Shown: positions 50,553 to 59,791 of the stretch, in pieces
Layout: each line of letters starts with the position of its first letter
How positions within the stretch are numbered: the stretch's first letter is position 1
Source: Kazachstania africana CBS 2517
Lineage: Eukaryota; Ascomycota; Saccharomycetes; Saccharomycetales; Saccharomycetaceae
Direction of reading: 5' to 3'
Assembly: GCF_000304475.1 (NCBI RefSeq)
Contig: NC_018945.1
Coordinates: 248,001-312,000 of the forward strand
Length of the DNA: 64,000 nt
The notes under the pieces: model-generated
What the model was told of the DNA's origin: nothing
Database searches by the model: none
What the model saw: only the letters and a program-made list of their open reading frames with translations
Position numbers and translations under genes: made by a program

Positions 50553-50730
50553 AATCGATATTGACACCTAAGTATTGTGTGAATACTTGCTGTTTTATAT
50601 TATCGATGAGGTTATGTTTTTTGCAATTTGTATTTTTCTTCAAAGAAAAATAAAGAGCAGTAATATGTCAATTTTTTAAAATGCACATGGCACTAAGTTG
50701 GTAGGAATCTAATAGGGTCATACGCCTACA

Positions 50731-53094
50731 ATGGAGGGTCTCATACAAGTGGAAACCATAGTGCGCACAATTGCTAGAAATCTAGACACAGGAGATTACT
50801 TAAATTTCAAACGAATAAATAAGCTCACTTATAAGGACCATTTGAATAATGAATTTGATGATCAATATTTCACAGCAAAATTGCGATGCTTGGGGCTTCA
50901 GCGGTCTGAACTAACGAATAATAACCTAGTAGATAACGCTACTATCACTTCGATAAATATTTTTGATGAGATTAAAACTTTTAAGGAAGGGAATTCCCTG
51001 GAAACGTTTAAGATTTTTTATAAAACTTTCAATACCTATTGCAATAAACTTTCAAACAATAATTTATCCAACTTTTTTAGTGTCAAATATGATAGTGACC
51101 CTTATTTACAGATTGTAATATTACAAAACATTGAACTCTACATCAATTCTATCAGGGTTAATGATTTCAAGTCATTTACTGAAATTTATAACGCCCTCAA
51201 CATATACAAAAACCTGTTTGTTACTTCATGTTTGAATGAAATGGAAATTAAATATAAAAATAAAGAATATGATCAAGTAGCCAATTTTTTCAAGATCCTG
51301 TTCAAAGCCAATGAAGATAACGTCGCCATAGATTTTTATAACTCAAAAGTTGAATATCCTGTGGTTACCGATATAAATCCTGATACAACAAGCTGGGATG
51401 AGATGTTTTTGAATCTTTTATTCGATCCATTGAGAGCATTTGTCAATGAGCAAATTACTTTGATCGATAAACTTTTCGATCTCAACTACCCTATGGTAAT
51501 AACGTTTTATGAGAATTTCGTGCAACAAAGTTTGTTAAACGTTATCAATTTATTATTAAATGAAGAGATCTGTACTAAGGATTTTTTTCTCGAGAAGTTT
51601 CCCCAAATTTATTTCAAAATCATTGATAAGTTTTGCAGTACCTTAACTGAGTCCAGAAACTCAAAACTTGTAGATGATAAAAAATCATTTCGCGAGCTTC
51701 TTAAAAACACCCTTAATGTATACTTGGAGCCAAAAATTTTGAACTATTTGAACCAATCGACAACAAATTTTGAACAAAAATTAAATAATCAATTCAAGAA
51801 CTTTCAACTTGAGCAAAAGGATGACATTATCAAAAATAATCTATCAAGCATTGGTGAAACGCAGGTTTCGAATAGTGATAGCGTAGAAAATAAAAATGCT
51901 TTCTTAAATTCCTTCTCCAAAATCTTTAAACTTTCAAAATTGAGTACTAAATCGACTCAGACCACATCAGTATCTCAATTGAATGATAAGTTAAACAGTT
52001 TGGTTAGTAAAAATTTTCAAACCATTAAAAAATTTTTAAATTTAGAGCTATCTTTCAATATTATTCAACAGACGCACGATCAGATAGAATTATTTTTGAA
52101 ATTCAAAGATACTGATTCAGATTCAAATTTGAATCTCTATATCAACTCGAGTTGTGAAAATATTTTCAAAATTCTGATTGACACACTGAATGAAAATCAC
52201 ATTAGACCAGCATTCAGGAACGCAATTGCTGTTCTTGAGAACTATAATCTTGATGAAATGGAGTCGATTGAGCAAGAAAAGAAGGAACAATCCTTGGAAC
52301 CCCTCGTGAATTTTGCCGAATTGATAAACACGGGGGATATAATCTTACAGATGATATCTATCTTCTACAAAAATGAAATATTACGCAGAAAAATTATTAG
52401 TGATGATAGTTCTAAAGAGGAGCATAGTAATAAAGCAATATTTCTGCAAAATAATCTCATTCAAGCCAAAAAAAAACTTGAGACAACTATAGATAATTTT
52501 GTTGCCAATGGTCTAAATATTGGGATAAACAGATTGATTGATCATATTCACCACACTTTTAAAACCACCCAGTTACCAACTGATTATTATCCTGGTAATA
52601 AAAATGAATTAACTTTGGAAATTAAGCCAACATTGTGTTGTACAAAAGTCATATCAATTTTAGATAGTCATTGCTTTCTTTTAAATGGGGCAACTGATAA
52701 GGGTACTATTGATGTGTATCAGCAAGAAATTGGTAAAAGATTTTTCCAAACTTTGGTAGAACATATAAAGACACAAATCATCTCAACGGAAGGTGCAATA
52801 TTTTTGATTTGCGATATGAACCAATATTATGAATTTATAAATAAAAAATTGAGACAAAAATCAATCTTGCCATATTTTAAAGCGCTGAAAAATGTCGGTA
52901 ATTTATATTTAATTGACGGCAAAGATTCTAAAGAGCTGGGGAAACTAATTGGTGATTTGAGTAAATTCGAAGGTATTTTTTCTCAAGAGGAAATTTATGA
53001 ATTTGTGCAGAGACGACAAGATTGGCTAATTGTAAAAAGAGATGTGGAAAAGGTGATGTATGGTTTAGGAATTAAGGATTGTGTTGTTATGTAG
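50731..53094 (+). CDS. RCY1: F-box protein Rcy1, endosomal recycling
   Basis: 787 residues (S. cerevisiae 840). An N-terminal F-box-like stretch (VETIVRTIARNLDTGDYLNFKRINK, residues 7-31) is followed by a Sec10-like helical body with Asn/Lys-rich sequence. The last four residues CVVM form a CAAX box for prenylation, a known property of Rcy1. Rcy1 binds Skp1 and Ypt31/32 and recycles Snc1 from endosomes. It is divergent from PRP21 (178 bp between start codons), as expected from YJL204C/YJL203W, but here the pair is flipped. Confidence 0.92.
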   Translation: MEGLIQVETIVRTIARNLDTGDYLNFKRINKLTYKDHLNNEFDDQYFTAKLRCLGLQRSELTNNNLVDNATITSINIFDEIKTFKEGNSLETFKIFYKTFNTYCNKLSNNNLSNFFSVKYDSDPYLQIVILQNIELYINSIRVNDFKSFTEIYNALNIYKNLFVTSCLNEMEIKYKNKEYDQVANFFKILFKANEDNVAIDFYNSKVEYPVVTDINPDTTSWDEMFLNLLFDPLRAFVNEQITLIDKLFDLNYPMVITFYENFVQQSLLNVINLLLNEEICTKDFFLEKFPQIYFKIIDKFCSTLTESRNSKLVDDKKSFRELLKNTLNVYLEPKILNYLNQSTTNFEQKLNNQFKNFQLEQKDDIIKNNLSSIGETQVSNSDSVENKNAFLNSFSKIFKLSKLSTKSTQTTSVSQLNDKLNSLVSKNFQTIKKFLNLELSFNIIQQTHDQIELFLKFKDTDSDSNLNLYINSSCENIFKILIDTLNENHIRPAFRNAIAVLENYNLDEMESIEQEKKEQSLEPLVNFAELINTGDIILQMISIFYKNEILRRKIISDDSSKEEHSNKAIFLQNNLIQAKKKLETTIDNFVANGLNIGINRLIDHIHHTFKTTQLPTDYYPGNKNELTLEIKPTLCCTKVISILDSHCFLLNGATDKGTIDVYQQEIGKRFFQTLVEHIKTQIISTEGAIFLICDMNQYYEFINKKLRQKSILPYFKALKNVGNLYLIDGKDSKELGKLIGDLSKFEGIFSQEEIYEFVQRRQDWLIVKRDVEKVMYGLGIKDCVVM

Positions 53095-53670
53095 AAAGGG
53101 TATATTGATGTAGTGCCTTTATATATTTTTTTACGATTTAGTTTTTTACTCTTCCGGCACAATTGCACAATTATATGGTTCAAGGAACCAAACGATAATT
53201 CGAAAACTCAAAAAATACAAAATACTATTTAAGAAAGTAAAATACTCAATTTTTTAAAGAATTTAATAAATACAGATCTTCTGCATACTTTATTCAGGCA
53301 GAAAGGCTTTTAAAACCTGTGGAATTAATTAGAACCCACCACAACCCATAATCCCAAAAAAAACCAACCTGCTGGAAGCTACCATTCTCAACGACGCTAT
53401 GCTTCTCTAAAAATAGCAGAGTAATTGAAAATCCTTTTGGATCAATTGAAACAAGGCTGAATGAACTATCGACCCAATGTAGTTTTCCATATCCGCCAGC
53501 AAGAATAGAGGCATATTAATGTCCGCTCAAAATAATGCATAAAAAATCAATCGATTTTATAGCACTGGGTTTTAAGTTTGCTTCAGAAATAAAGGACATT
53601 TTAGAGCCAAGTGTACGTGATTTTGATGGCTATTTCTGTTGTCCTAACAAAATGATACTAACTCAACATT
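53095..53670. other. Intergenic DNA with an unexplained minus-strand open frame
   Basis: From a stop at about 53520 the minus strand is open for about 75 codons to a TGA at 53294-53296. The translation is Gly/Trp/Phe-rich (for example LAGGYGKLHWVDSS and QQVGFFWDYGLWWVLINS). It has no Met start in frame and I do not recognise it. It could be a relic of a gene or of the neighbouring retroelement, or chance. The rest, including the RCY1 3' UTR, is AT-rich. Confidence 0.35.
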
Positions 53671-53803
53671 ATTGTAAGTTCAATACGGTAACAAGACAGA
53701 TAATACAGAGAGAATATGACACGGCTTGTGTATATTCTAATCCAGGTACAGAGAGCTTGGAAATCGATCTGATCGTATAACTATAGCTAAAAGCGTATCA
53801 AAA
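53671..53803 (-). pseudogene. Relic of the Ty3-like POL C-terminus (inverted copy)
   Basis: The reverse complement aligns base by base with 48996-49130: both start TTTTGATA-GCTTTTAGCTATAGT, share CAAGCCGTG and TTACCGT, and are roughly three-quarters identical by eye. In translation both read YAFSYS-T-R-IS and continue with EY-QAV. So this is the end of the same polyprotein, on the opposite strand. An 81-codon plus-strand frame over it (53535-53780) is antisense and not a gene. Confidence 0.8.
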
Positions 53804-54068
53804 GCTCGTATTTTTAATATATAAAATTATAAAGTAAAATAAAAGATTAAGAACAAATACGACGAAGAATTCCTTTTTATAGTGTGGAATTCTTCAAGAT
53901 GACAAAAGTTGCGTCTATGAAAAGTTTTCACTAATATTCAACCAAATTCAATAATGTGAAATATTTAGTTTAATAAATTGTACAGCGGGTGTCTAGGTTT
54001 TGATTCTGGGAAAACAGTGACACAAACTTAGAGCTTAATGTTGTAGTTCCCCAGTTTATGCTACAACA
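53804..54068 (-). mobile_element. Ty3-like LTR next to tRNA-Lys
   Basis: On the minus strand it starts TGTTGTAGCATAAACT (from 54068), 18 nt upstream of the tRNA-Lys 5' end, and aligns with the LTR start at 45543. A TATA-like CTATAAAAAGG lies at about 53881-53891. The far end is not sharp: I see no inverted TGTTGTAG terminus before the POL relic begins at 53803, so the lower boundary is a guess. The LTR is followed directly by the POL tail, which implies a large internal loss or a recombination junction. Confidence 0.6.
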
Positions 54069-54086
54069 AACATTCTTGAGAACTCA

Positions 54087-54185
54087 TCCTTGTTAGCTCA
54101 GTTGGTAGAGCGTTCGGCTTTTAAGCAATTTTACGCTTAAGCAAGGATAACCGAAATGTCAGGGGTTCGAGCCCCCTATGAGGAG
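54087..54185 (+). tRNA. tK(UUU): tRNA-Lys (UUU) with intron
   Basis: Starts TCCTTGTTAGCTCAG and ends CCCCCTATGAGGAG; the mature tRNA is 73 nt. The anticodon stem is TTCGG/CCGAA with the loop CTTTTAA (UUU), interrupted after position 37 by a 26-nt intron starting GCAATTTTACGC. S. cerevisiae tRNA-Lys(UUU) has a 23-nt intron at the same place. TTCTTATTTTTT follows as terminator. Confidence 0.96.
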
Positions 54186-54391
54186 TTCTTATTTTTTAAT
54201 TTTTCCTGACATCTCACAGAATATGTTTTTGCAATTGTTTTTTTTTTTTCATCATACATAATACGCAGCTGCTCGAAGATTACAGATCTCAAATATTTCT
54301 GCAAAACGTGATACTAATCTTTTTCTTTGCTATCTGTTAATAATTTCGAGTCAATTGTGGTCATTTTGGTTCGATAGTGGAATATTACAAA

Positions 54392-56238
54392 ATGACTATA
54401 GATGTTAATGTTAATAACATCTTCTTCAAATCATACTCTAAGGATCCAAATACAGGCCATTCCATCTATGTGTTCGATTCCACTTATTTACCTGATCCCG
54501 AAGAAATTGGTAATGACAAACAGGTTTATGAGTTACTTATTGATGAATTGATGGATACTTTATTAGCTAAACTGCCACTATCGCCTTATTCCCTAGTGGT
54601 ATTTTCTTCTGGATTTTCTCAGAAGAAAATTAGCTGGATTTTTGGTATAAAGATGTTTTCAAAGATCCCAAAAGAATTAAAATACTATTTACAAAACACT
54701 TATATTGTCCACGAATCTTTTTTTATTAGAACCGTGTACCAGGTGCTTTCAAATGCTATGAATATCAAATTTTTAACTAATTTCACAACAAAATTTGGTG
54801 ATAGATTAGAAATTAATTCTACTGAAGAGTCATCGTTTTCTATGGTTCATGTCCCTGATTTAACTACATTGTCTCATTTAATCGATATAACGCGATTAAG
54901 AATATCTTTGAACGTTTATCTCCACGATTATGATATTAACGAATATATCGATGTCCCGTCAGATTATTTGAATAGGCTGACAGATATTTCAAAAAGAAAG
55001 TATAGACAACTTATCTTTGACAAGATATTTAAAAAGTTGTTATCATATGCACCTAAGACAGAACTGATTTTCCAAAGACCAGGATCTTATAAAAAAGTCA
55101 ATATTTTCCTCGATGTTATAGAAAGAAATAACTATATTGATCTATCACAATGGGATATACACTCTATCGGTACCGTTTTCTTAAACTTCCTAAAGAATAA
55201 GGCGAATCCATTGATACCGATCAATCTGATTCCATTACCACTGGATAACGATCTAGACTCAGTGTTCGAAACTTTTGTTAAGATGATGAATTTTAATGGT
55301 TATTATCATTTATTCCGAACTATTTTTCCACTATTTTTATCCATATTGAAGACGTCCGATATAACTAAGCACACTAGCACTTCTTTAAGTAAAGCATTGG
55401 CTCCAGCTTTATGTAAAGAAAAAATCTCAATGAATAATGGTGATAGATTAGCCATTGGCGCTAGATATATTAAAAGTATTCTGGAGCATTTTGATTCAAT
55501 AATAGAAAGGCTTGAAAGTTCACAAAGACCTGGAAGATCAGTAACTAAGAAACCATCATTATCATCTTCAAGAATTAGTTCACAATCTCCTCTCCAAGTG
55601 GATCTTCCGCCAACATTGCCAAAACCAAGAAAAGCAAGCCCAACTAAATATTCTTCAGATTCAAACAACAACATTTCTAGTCGCAACAGTAGTCCTAGTA
55701 GAGTGCCTAGTAATGATAACACCAGTCCAATAAGGTCGTTCTCAAGTTTGAGCTTGTCTGAAAAAGAAAGCTTACTACCGCCACCTACCCCAATATCCAA
55801 TTACTTATCTCTCCAAGGCAAACCATCGACATCTCCTATATTGCCACTGAGAAATAAAACCTCTATACCAAATTTAGCATTACGCATTGGTAGCAGTGAT
55901 TCTACCACCATACTGACTTCCCTAGATGATAAAGATGACGATTATGTTTCAGATGTGAACTCTTCCAGTAATGAATTCGATCCTGTAAGAGAAATAATTA
56001 CTGATACTTCCACAACGGTGCCCTTAGCAACAAAGATAAAAGACTTCGATAAAGAATTAAAAAAAGAAAACAACAAAAGCAGATTGAAATATCGACAAAG
56101 GCTAAGTTCTCAAAAGAGTCGTTTTCTGACCTTAAAATACAAGATACGAAAGTTAGTAAAGTTAGTAAACTTGCTGCTCTTTATGAAGAACGTCTTCAAG
56201 GTCTTCAAGTGATGAACGAGATTAGGAGTTCGAAATGA
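54392..56238 (+). CDS. ECM25: Ecm25, RhoGAP-like protein (reading frame interrupted near the 3' end)
   Basis: About 615 residues if the frame break is ignored (S. cerevisiae 599). It starts MTIDVNVNNIFFKSYS, which matches the yeast N-terminus; the open frame begins five codons earlier at 54377. A CRAL-TRIO/BCH-like region (to about 165) and a Rho-GAP-like domain (about 180-375; LSKALAPALCKEKISM) are followed by a Ser/Pro-rich region with PPTLPKPRKASPTKYS. The frame as read stops at 56212 with an unrelated tail. In the next frame after the A7 tract at 56059-56065 the conserved yeast C-terminus is intact (KLAALYEERLQGLQVMNE), ending at 56238. Ecm25 is linked to polarised growth and actin. Confidence 0.88.
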
Positions 56239-56373
56239 TCAAATTTTATAAATATACACTGTTTTTTTAGATACTAGCATACCATTTTCCGTAGTCGAAT
56301 AAATACCATTGATTTTTAAAATTAAATACTTAAATATATATGTTTCAAAGATGCACGAACATCCTTTTATGCA

Positions 56374-58755
56374 TTAATTGTTCTTTCTTGATTCTGCCTC
56401 TTTCAATTCCTTGATATAGTTAATAGCTGAACCCGCTTTGAAGAAGTTGATTTGATCTTTTGACATAGTATGCTTGGCTTTGATTACAAATGAGTTGCCA
56501 TCACGCTTGGTAACCTTGATGTCTAGAGTTCCCCCATTATTCCCATCCTTCTCAACCATATCTACTAAATTTAGAGTTTCGATGAGATCACCTGATGAAA
56601 TTTTATCATAATCTGCTTCATCAGCAAATGTCACTGGTAACATACCTTGCTTCTTAAGGTTAGTCTCATGAATTCTTGCAAATGACTTTACTAAAATCAT
56701 CTGGCCACCCAAAAATCTAGGGGATAATGCAGCATGTTCTCTAGCGGAACCTTCACCGTAATTATGTTCAGCAAGAACAGTCCATGGCCTATTCTCATTC
56801 TTCCATTTGATCATCAATCCAGGAATATCATATGGTTTACCATCTATATCATAAACTTTGTTCACTTCACCAGTTTCTTTGTTTTGTGCTCCAATTAATG
56901 TATTGTATGAAATATTTTCAAGATGGCCCTTGTATTTCAACCACACACCTGCGGCAGAAATATGATCAGTAGTACATTTTCCTTCAACTTTCAAAATTAC
57001 ATTTGTTCTAAGCTCTTTACCGTTCCATGGCTTGAATGGTTCTAGCAATTGTAAACGGTCAGACTCAGGGTTGACACTAATTTCGACTTCATTGTTTGTT
57101 CCCTTCGAATCTTTTTCAGGATAGAATTCTGATCTACCATGCTCGAACCCTCTGTTAGGTAATTCATCACCCTTTGGTGGATTAAATTGGAAAGTTTGAC
57201 CATTTGGCAAAGGAATTGTGTCAGTCAATGGATTGAATTGAGCATTTCCAGAGAATACCATGGCAGTGACAATTTCAGGCGATGTTAAAAAATTCATCGT
57301 GTTTCTGTTACCGTCATTTCTTGCTCTAAAATTTCTATTAAATGATGTGAATATAGAATTTGTCTCAGTAGAATCAGGCGGCATGTCATTTCTTTCCCAT
57401 TGTCCGATGCATGGCCCACATGCATTACTCAAAACAATTGCACCACTGTTTTGTAACGTTTTCATTATACCATCTCTTTCTAAAGTAGCTCTAATTTGTT
57501 CAGATCCTGGAGTAACATAAAATGGTATCTTAGGCTTTAAGCCAGCCTTAGAAGCTTGGTTTACCAGATCAGCCACACGACTCATATCCTGGTATGATGA
57601 GTTAGTGCATGAACCAATCAAACCAGAAGAGATCTTTTGTGGCCAATTGTTCTCTTTGGATGTTTCTGCATATTTGGAGATTGGCGTTGATAAATCTGGT
57701 GTGAAAGGACCGTTAATATGGGGCTCTAAATCTGATAAATTAATTTCGATCACGTCATCATATTCTACACCAGCATCGGCCTTTAAGAAACCATGTTCAT
57801 TTAAGGCAATATCTGCCGCATCAGCTATTGGCTTTCTATTCGTGGCTATTAGGAAACGTTTATGAGCGTCTTGATATGGAAAGATAGATGTTGTTGCACC
57901 AACTTCAGCACCCATGTTACATATAGTTGCCAACCCAGTGCATGATAAAGTCTTGACACCTTCTCCGAAATACTCTAATATGAAACCAGTACCACCTCTA
58001 ACGGTTAAGTCACCGACAATCTTAGTAATAATATCCTTTGGCGAACTCCATCCATTCAATTGGCCAGTTAGTTTGACACCCATTATTCTTGGAGCTTTCA
58101 ATTCCCATGGGGTACCAGTTAGAGCGTCCACTGCATCAGCGCCACCTACACCAATAGCAATAGCCCCGAGACCACCCGCATTGGGTGTGTGTGAATCAGT
58201 ACCTAACATCATTAAGCCTGGTGCACTATAATTTTCTAGTACGATCTGATGGATGATACCAGAACCTGGGCCCCAAAAGCTGATACCATATTTTTTAGCG
58301 CATGATTGCAAGAAGTTAAAGACTTCGGAGTTGGTACCCTTAGCTTGTTCAAGATCTAATCTTTCACCTTCTTTACCAACAATCAAATGATCACAATGAA
58401 TCGATGCGGGCACGCTAGTTTGCTTCAACCCCGTCGTTATAAATTGTAAAAGAGCCATCTGAGCCGACGCATCCTGCATAGCCACTCTATCAGGAGATAA
58501 TTTCAAATACTGTTTACCACGGATAGCAGATGGATCGGATATAGTAGCAAAGGTCTCTTCTGGATCAGTTAGATGCGAATAAAGGATTTTTTCAGCTAAA
58601 GTTAATGGTTTGTTACCTGTGAGCTCTCTTATCTTATGCATATTTGTCAGAAGTTTAGAGTAAGGAGGAATTATAGATTCTAACCTTTTGGGCACATTAA
58701 TATGCTTGGCAAGACTTGCCATATTTCGTCTTATAACAGTTTTTGCTGATAGCAT
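56374..58755 (-). CDS. ACO2: Mitochondrial aconitase/homoaconitate-forming dehydratase Aco2
   Basis: 793 residues (S. cerevisiae Aco2 is 789). It begins with a basic mitochondrial presequence (MLSAKTVIRRNMASLAKH). The three 4Fe-4S ligands are present: Cys in GSCTNSS and the pair in ACGPCIGQW. Substrate-binding stretches include GTDSHTPNAGG and the C-terminal swivel motif GEGSAREHAALSPR. Stretches such as PPYSKLLTNMHKI, WGPGSGIIHQIVLENYSAPGLMM and TTDHISAAGVWLKYKGHL identify Aco2 rather than Aco1. Aco2 converts homocitrate to homoaconitate in lysine synthesis. It is convergent with ECM25 and divergent from PHO90, as in S. cerevisiae. Confidence 0.96.
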   Translation of the reverse strand: MLSAKTVIRRNMASLAKHINVPKRLESIIPPYSKLLTNMHKIRELTGNKPLTLAEKILYSHLTDPEETFATISDPSAIRGKQYLKLSPDRVAMQDASAQMALLQFITTGLKQTSVPASIHCDHLIVGKEGERLDLEQAKGTNSEVFNFLQSCAKKYGISFWGPGSGIIHQIVLENYSAPGLMMLGTDSHTPNAGGLGAIAIGVGGADAVDALTGTPWELKAPRIMGVKLTGQLNGWSSPKDIITKIVGDLTVRGGTGFILEYFGEGVKTLSCTGLATICNMGAEVGATTSIFPYQDAHKRFLIATNRKPIADAADIALNEHGFLKADAGVEYDDVIEINLSDLEPHINGPFTPDLSTPISKYAETSKENNWPQKISSGLIGSCTNSSYQDMSRVADLVNQASKAGLKPKIPFYVTPGSEQIRATLERDGIMKTLQNSGAIVLSNACGPCIGQWERNDMPPDSTETNSIFTSFNRNFRARNDGNRNTMNFLTSPEIVTAMVFSGNAQFNPLTDTIPLPNGQTFQFNPPKGDELPNRGFEHGRSEFYPEKDSKGTNNEVEISVNPESDRLQLLEPFKPWNGKELRTNVILKVEGKCTTDHISAAGVWLKYKGHLENISYNTLIGAQNKETGEVNKVYDIDGKPYDIPGLMIKWKNENRPWTVLAEHNYGEGSAREHAALSPRFLGGQMILVKSFARIHETNLKKQGMLPVTFADEADYDKISSGDLIETLNLVDMVEKDGNNGGTLDIKVTKRDGNSFVIKAKHTMSKDQINFFKAGSAINYIKELKEAESRKNN

Positions 58756-59791
58756 TACTGAGGATACTTTGGTGATAGATTGTGTTCTAGCATCTTGGGA
58801 ACAAGAGCAAGAGAGTTTTTACAACGCTTCTATATTGCTTATATATAGCTTCCACATTTAGTCCTTTCATTTCTTTTATTATGGTATATGTCATAAACTG
58901 AATCAATTCCACTGGAAATGAGTAATCATCTCTGTTGCAAAAAGCTGAATGAGACATCAAAACAGAGAGATCGAAAAATCCCATGGAAATCTCCGATGCT
59001 ATGTTTTTTCCACTCATCTTGATGAGTTTACCCGACCACAATTAGAATAACTAAAAAAAACCGAACAACAAGGAACGGCCTTTAAGATCAGTTTTGACTC
59101 ACTAAAGAACCCTCTCAATATATAAAGCTTACAAATACTGAAAAGTTCCATGGAAGGTACCTAAAAAACAAACACGCTAAACTTAGACTGTATTTCTTCC
59201 ACCCCAAATATTTCAGTAAATGTATTCCCATGCTCGACCGAAATTCGCATTTTCTCTCTTCTACTAGGGTGAGGATGACTGATTGAGAGAGAAGGACAAC
59301 CGTAATGGTGCCAAACACCGGTCTATCCCTCTCGACTCTTCTCTTCTCGTTATCAGAAATGAGAAAAAACCAAGCCCTCGAGCAAAAGGCACAAAATGAC
59401 AAAAGAAAAAGGAAAAAGAATGACTGACGAGGCCACGTGCCTAATAAGAAAGCCCCGAAGAAACAGTCGTCGGCTTTTTTGTATCTTCGGTTCTTTTTTT
59501 TGGCTCGATTTTGTGCGTCGTTTTCTCTCTGACGCAATGCTCGATGCCCCACTCTTCTTCAATGGGCTCGAGAATCGCAAAGAAAATGAAAAAAAAAAAT
59601 TTAATGGGAAATCGTTCAGTTTCTTTTTCTCCTGTTGTTTGCTGACGAGTAATAGTACCAATCTGAAAGTCTATGAAATGGGTATATATATTAGTAAATA
59701 ACTTGTTGGTTTTGGAAGTCTTGTTTTTTATCTTATAGAAACGTCCAGCTCTCGCTCCTACCAGAAACTGCACCATACTGATAAATTATCA
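58756..59791. promoter_or_regulatory. Divergent ACO2-PHO90 intergenic region with a Pho4/Cbf1 type site
   Basis: 1036 bp. GGCCACGTGCC (59431-59441) contains CACGTG (59434-59439), the site of Pho4 or Cbf1, about 355 bp before PHO90. The PHO90-proximal half has long A and T tracts (for example AAAAAAAAAA at 59590 and TTTTTTTT near 59495). Several overlapping open frames of 75-145 codons here are low-complexity Lys/Arg/Phe-rich and not supported as genes. Confidence 0.45.

Noticed and set aside
53535..53780. 81-codon plus-strand open frame
   Set aside because: It runs antisense over the Ty3-like POL tail relic, which aligns with 48996-49130; the frame is most likely incidental.
59115..59776. 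Overlapping open frames of 100-145 codons between ACO2 and PHO90
   Set aside because: They are Lys/Arg/Phe-rich translations of A and T tracts on both strands in a promoter region, and they overlap one another.
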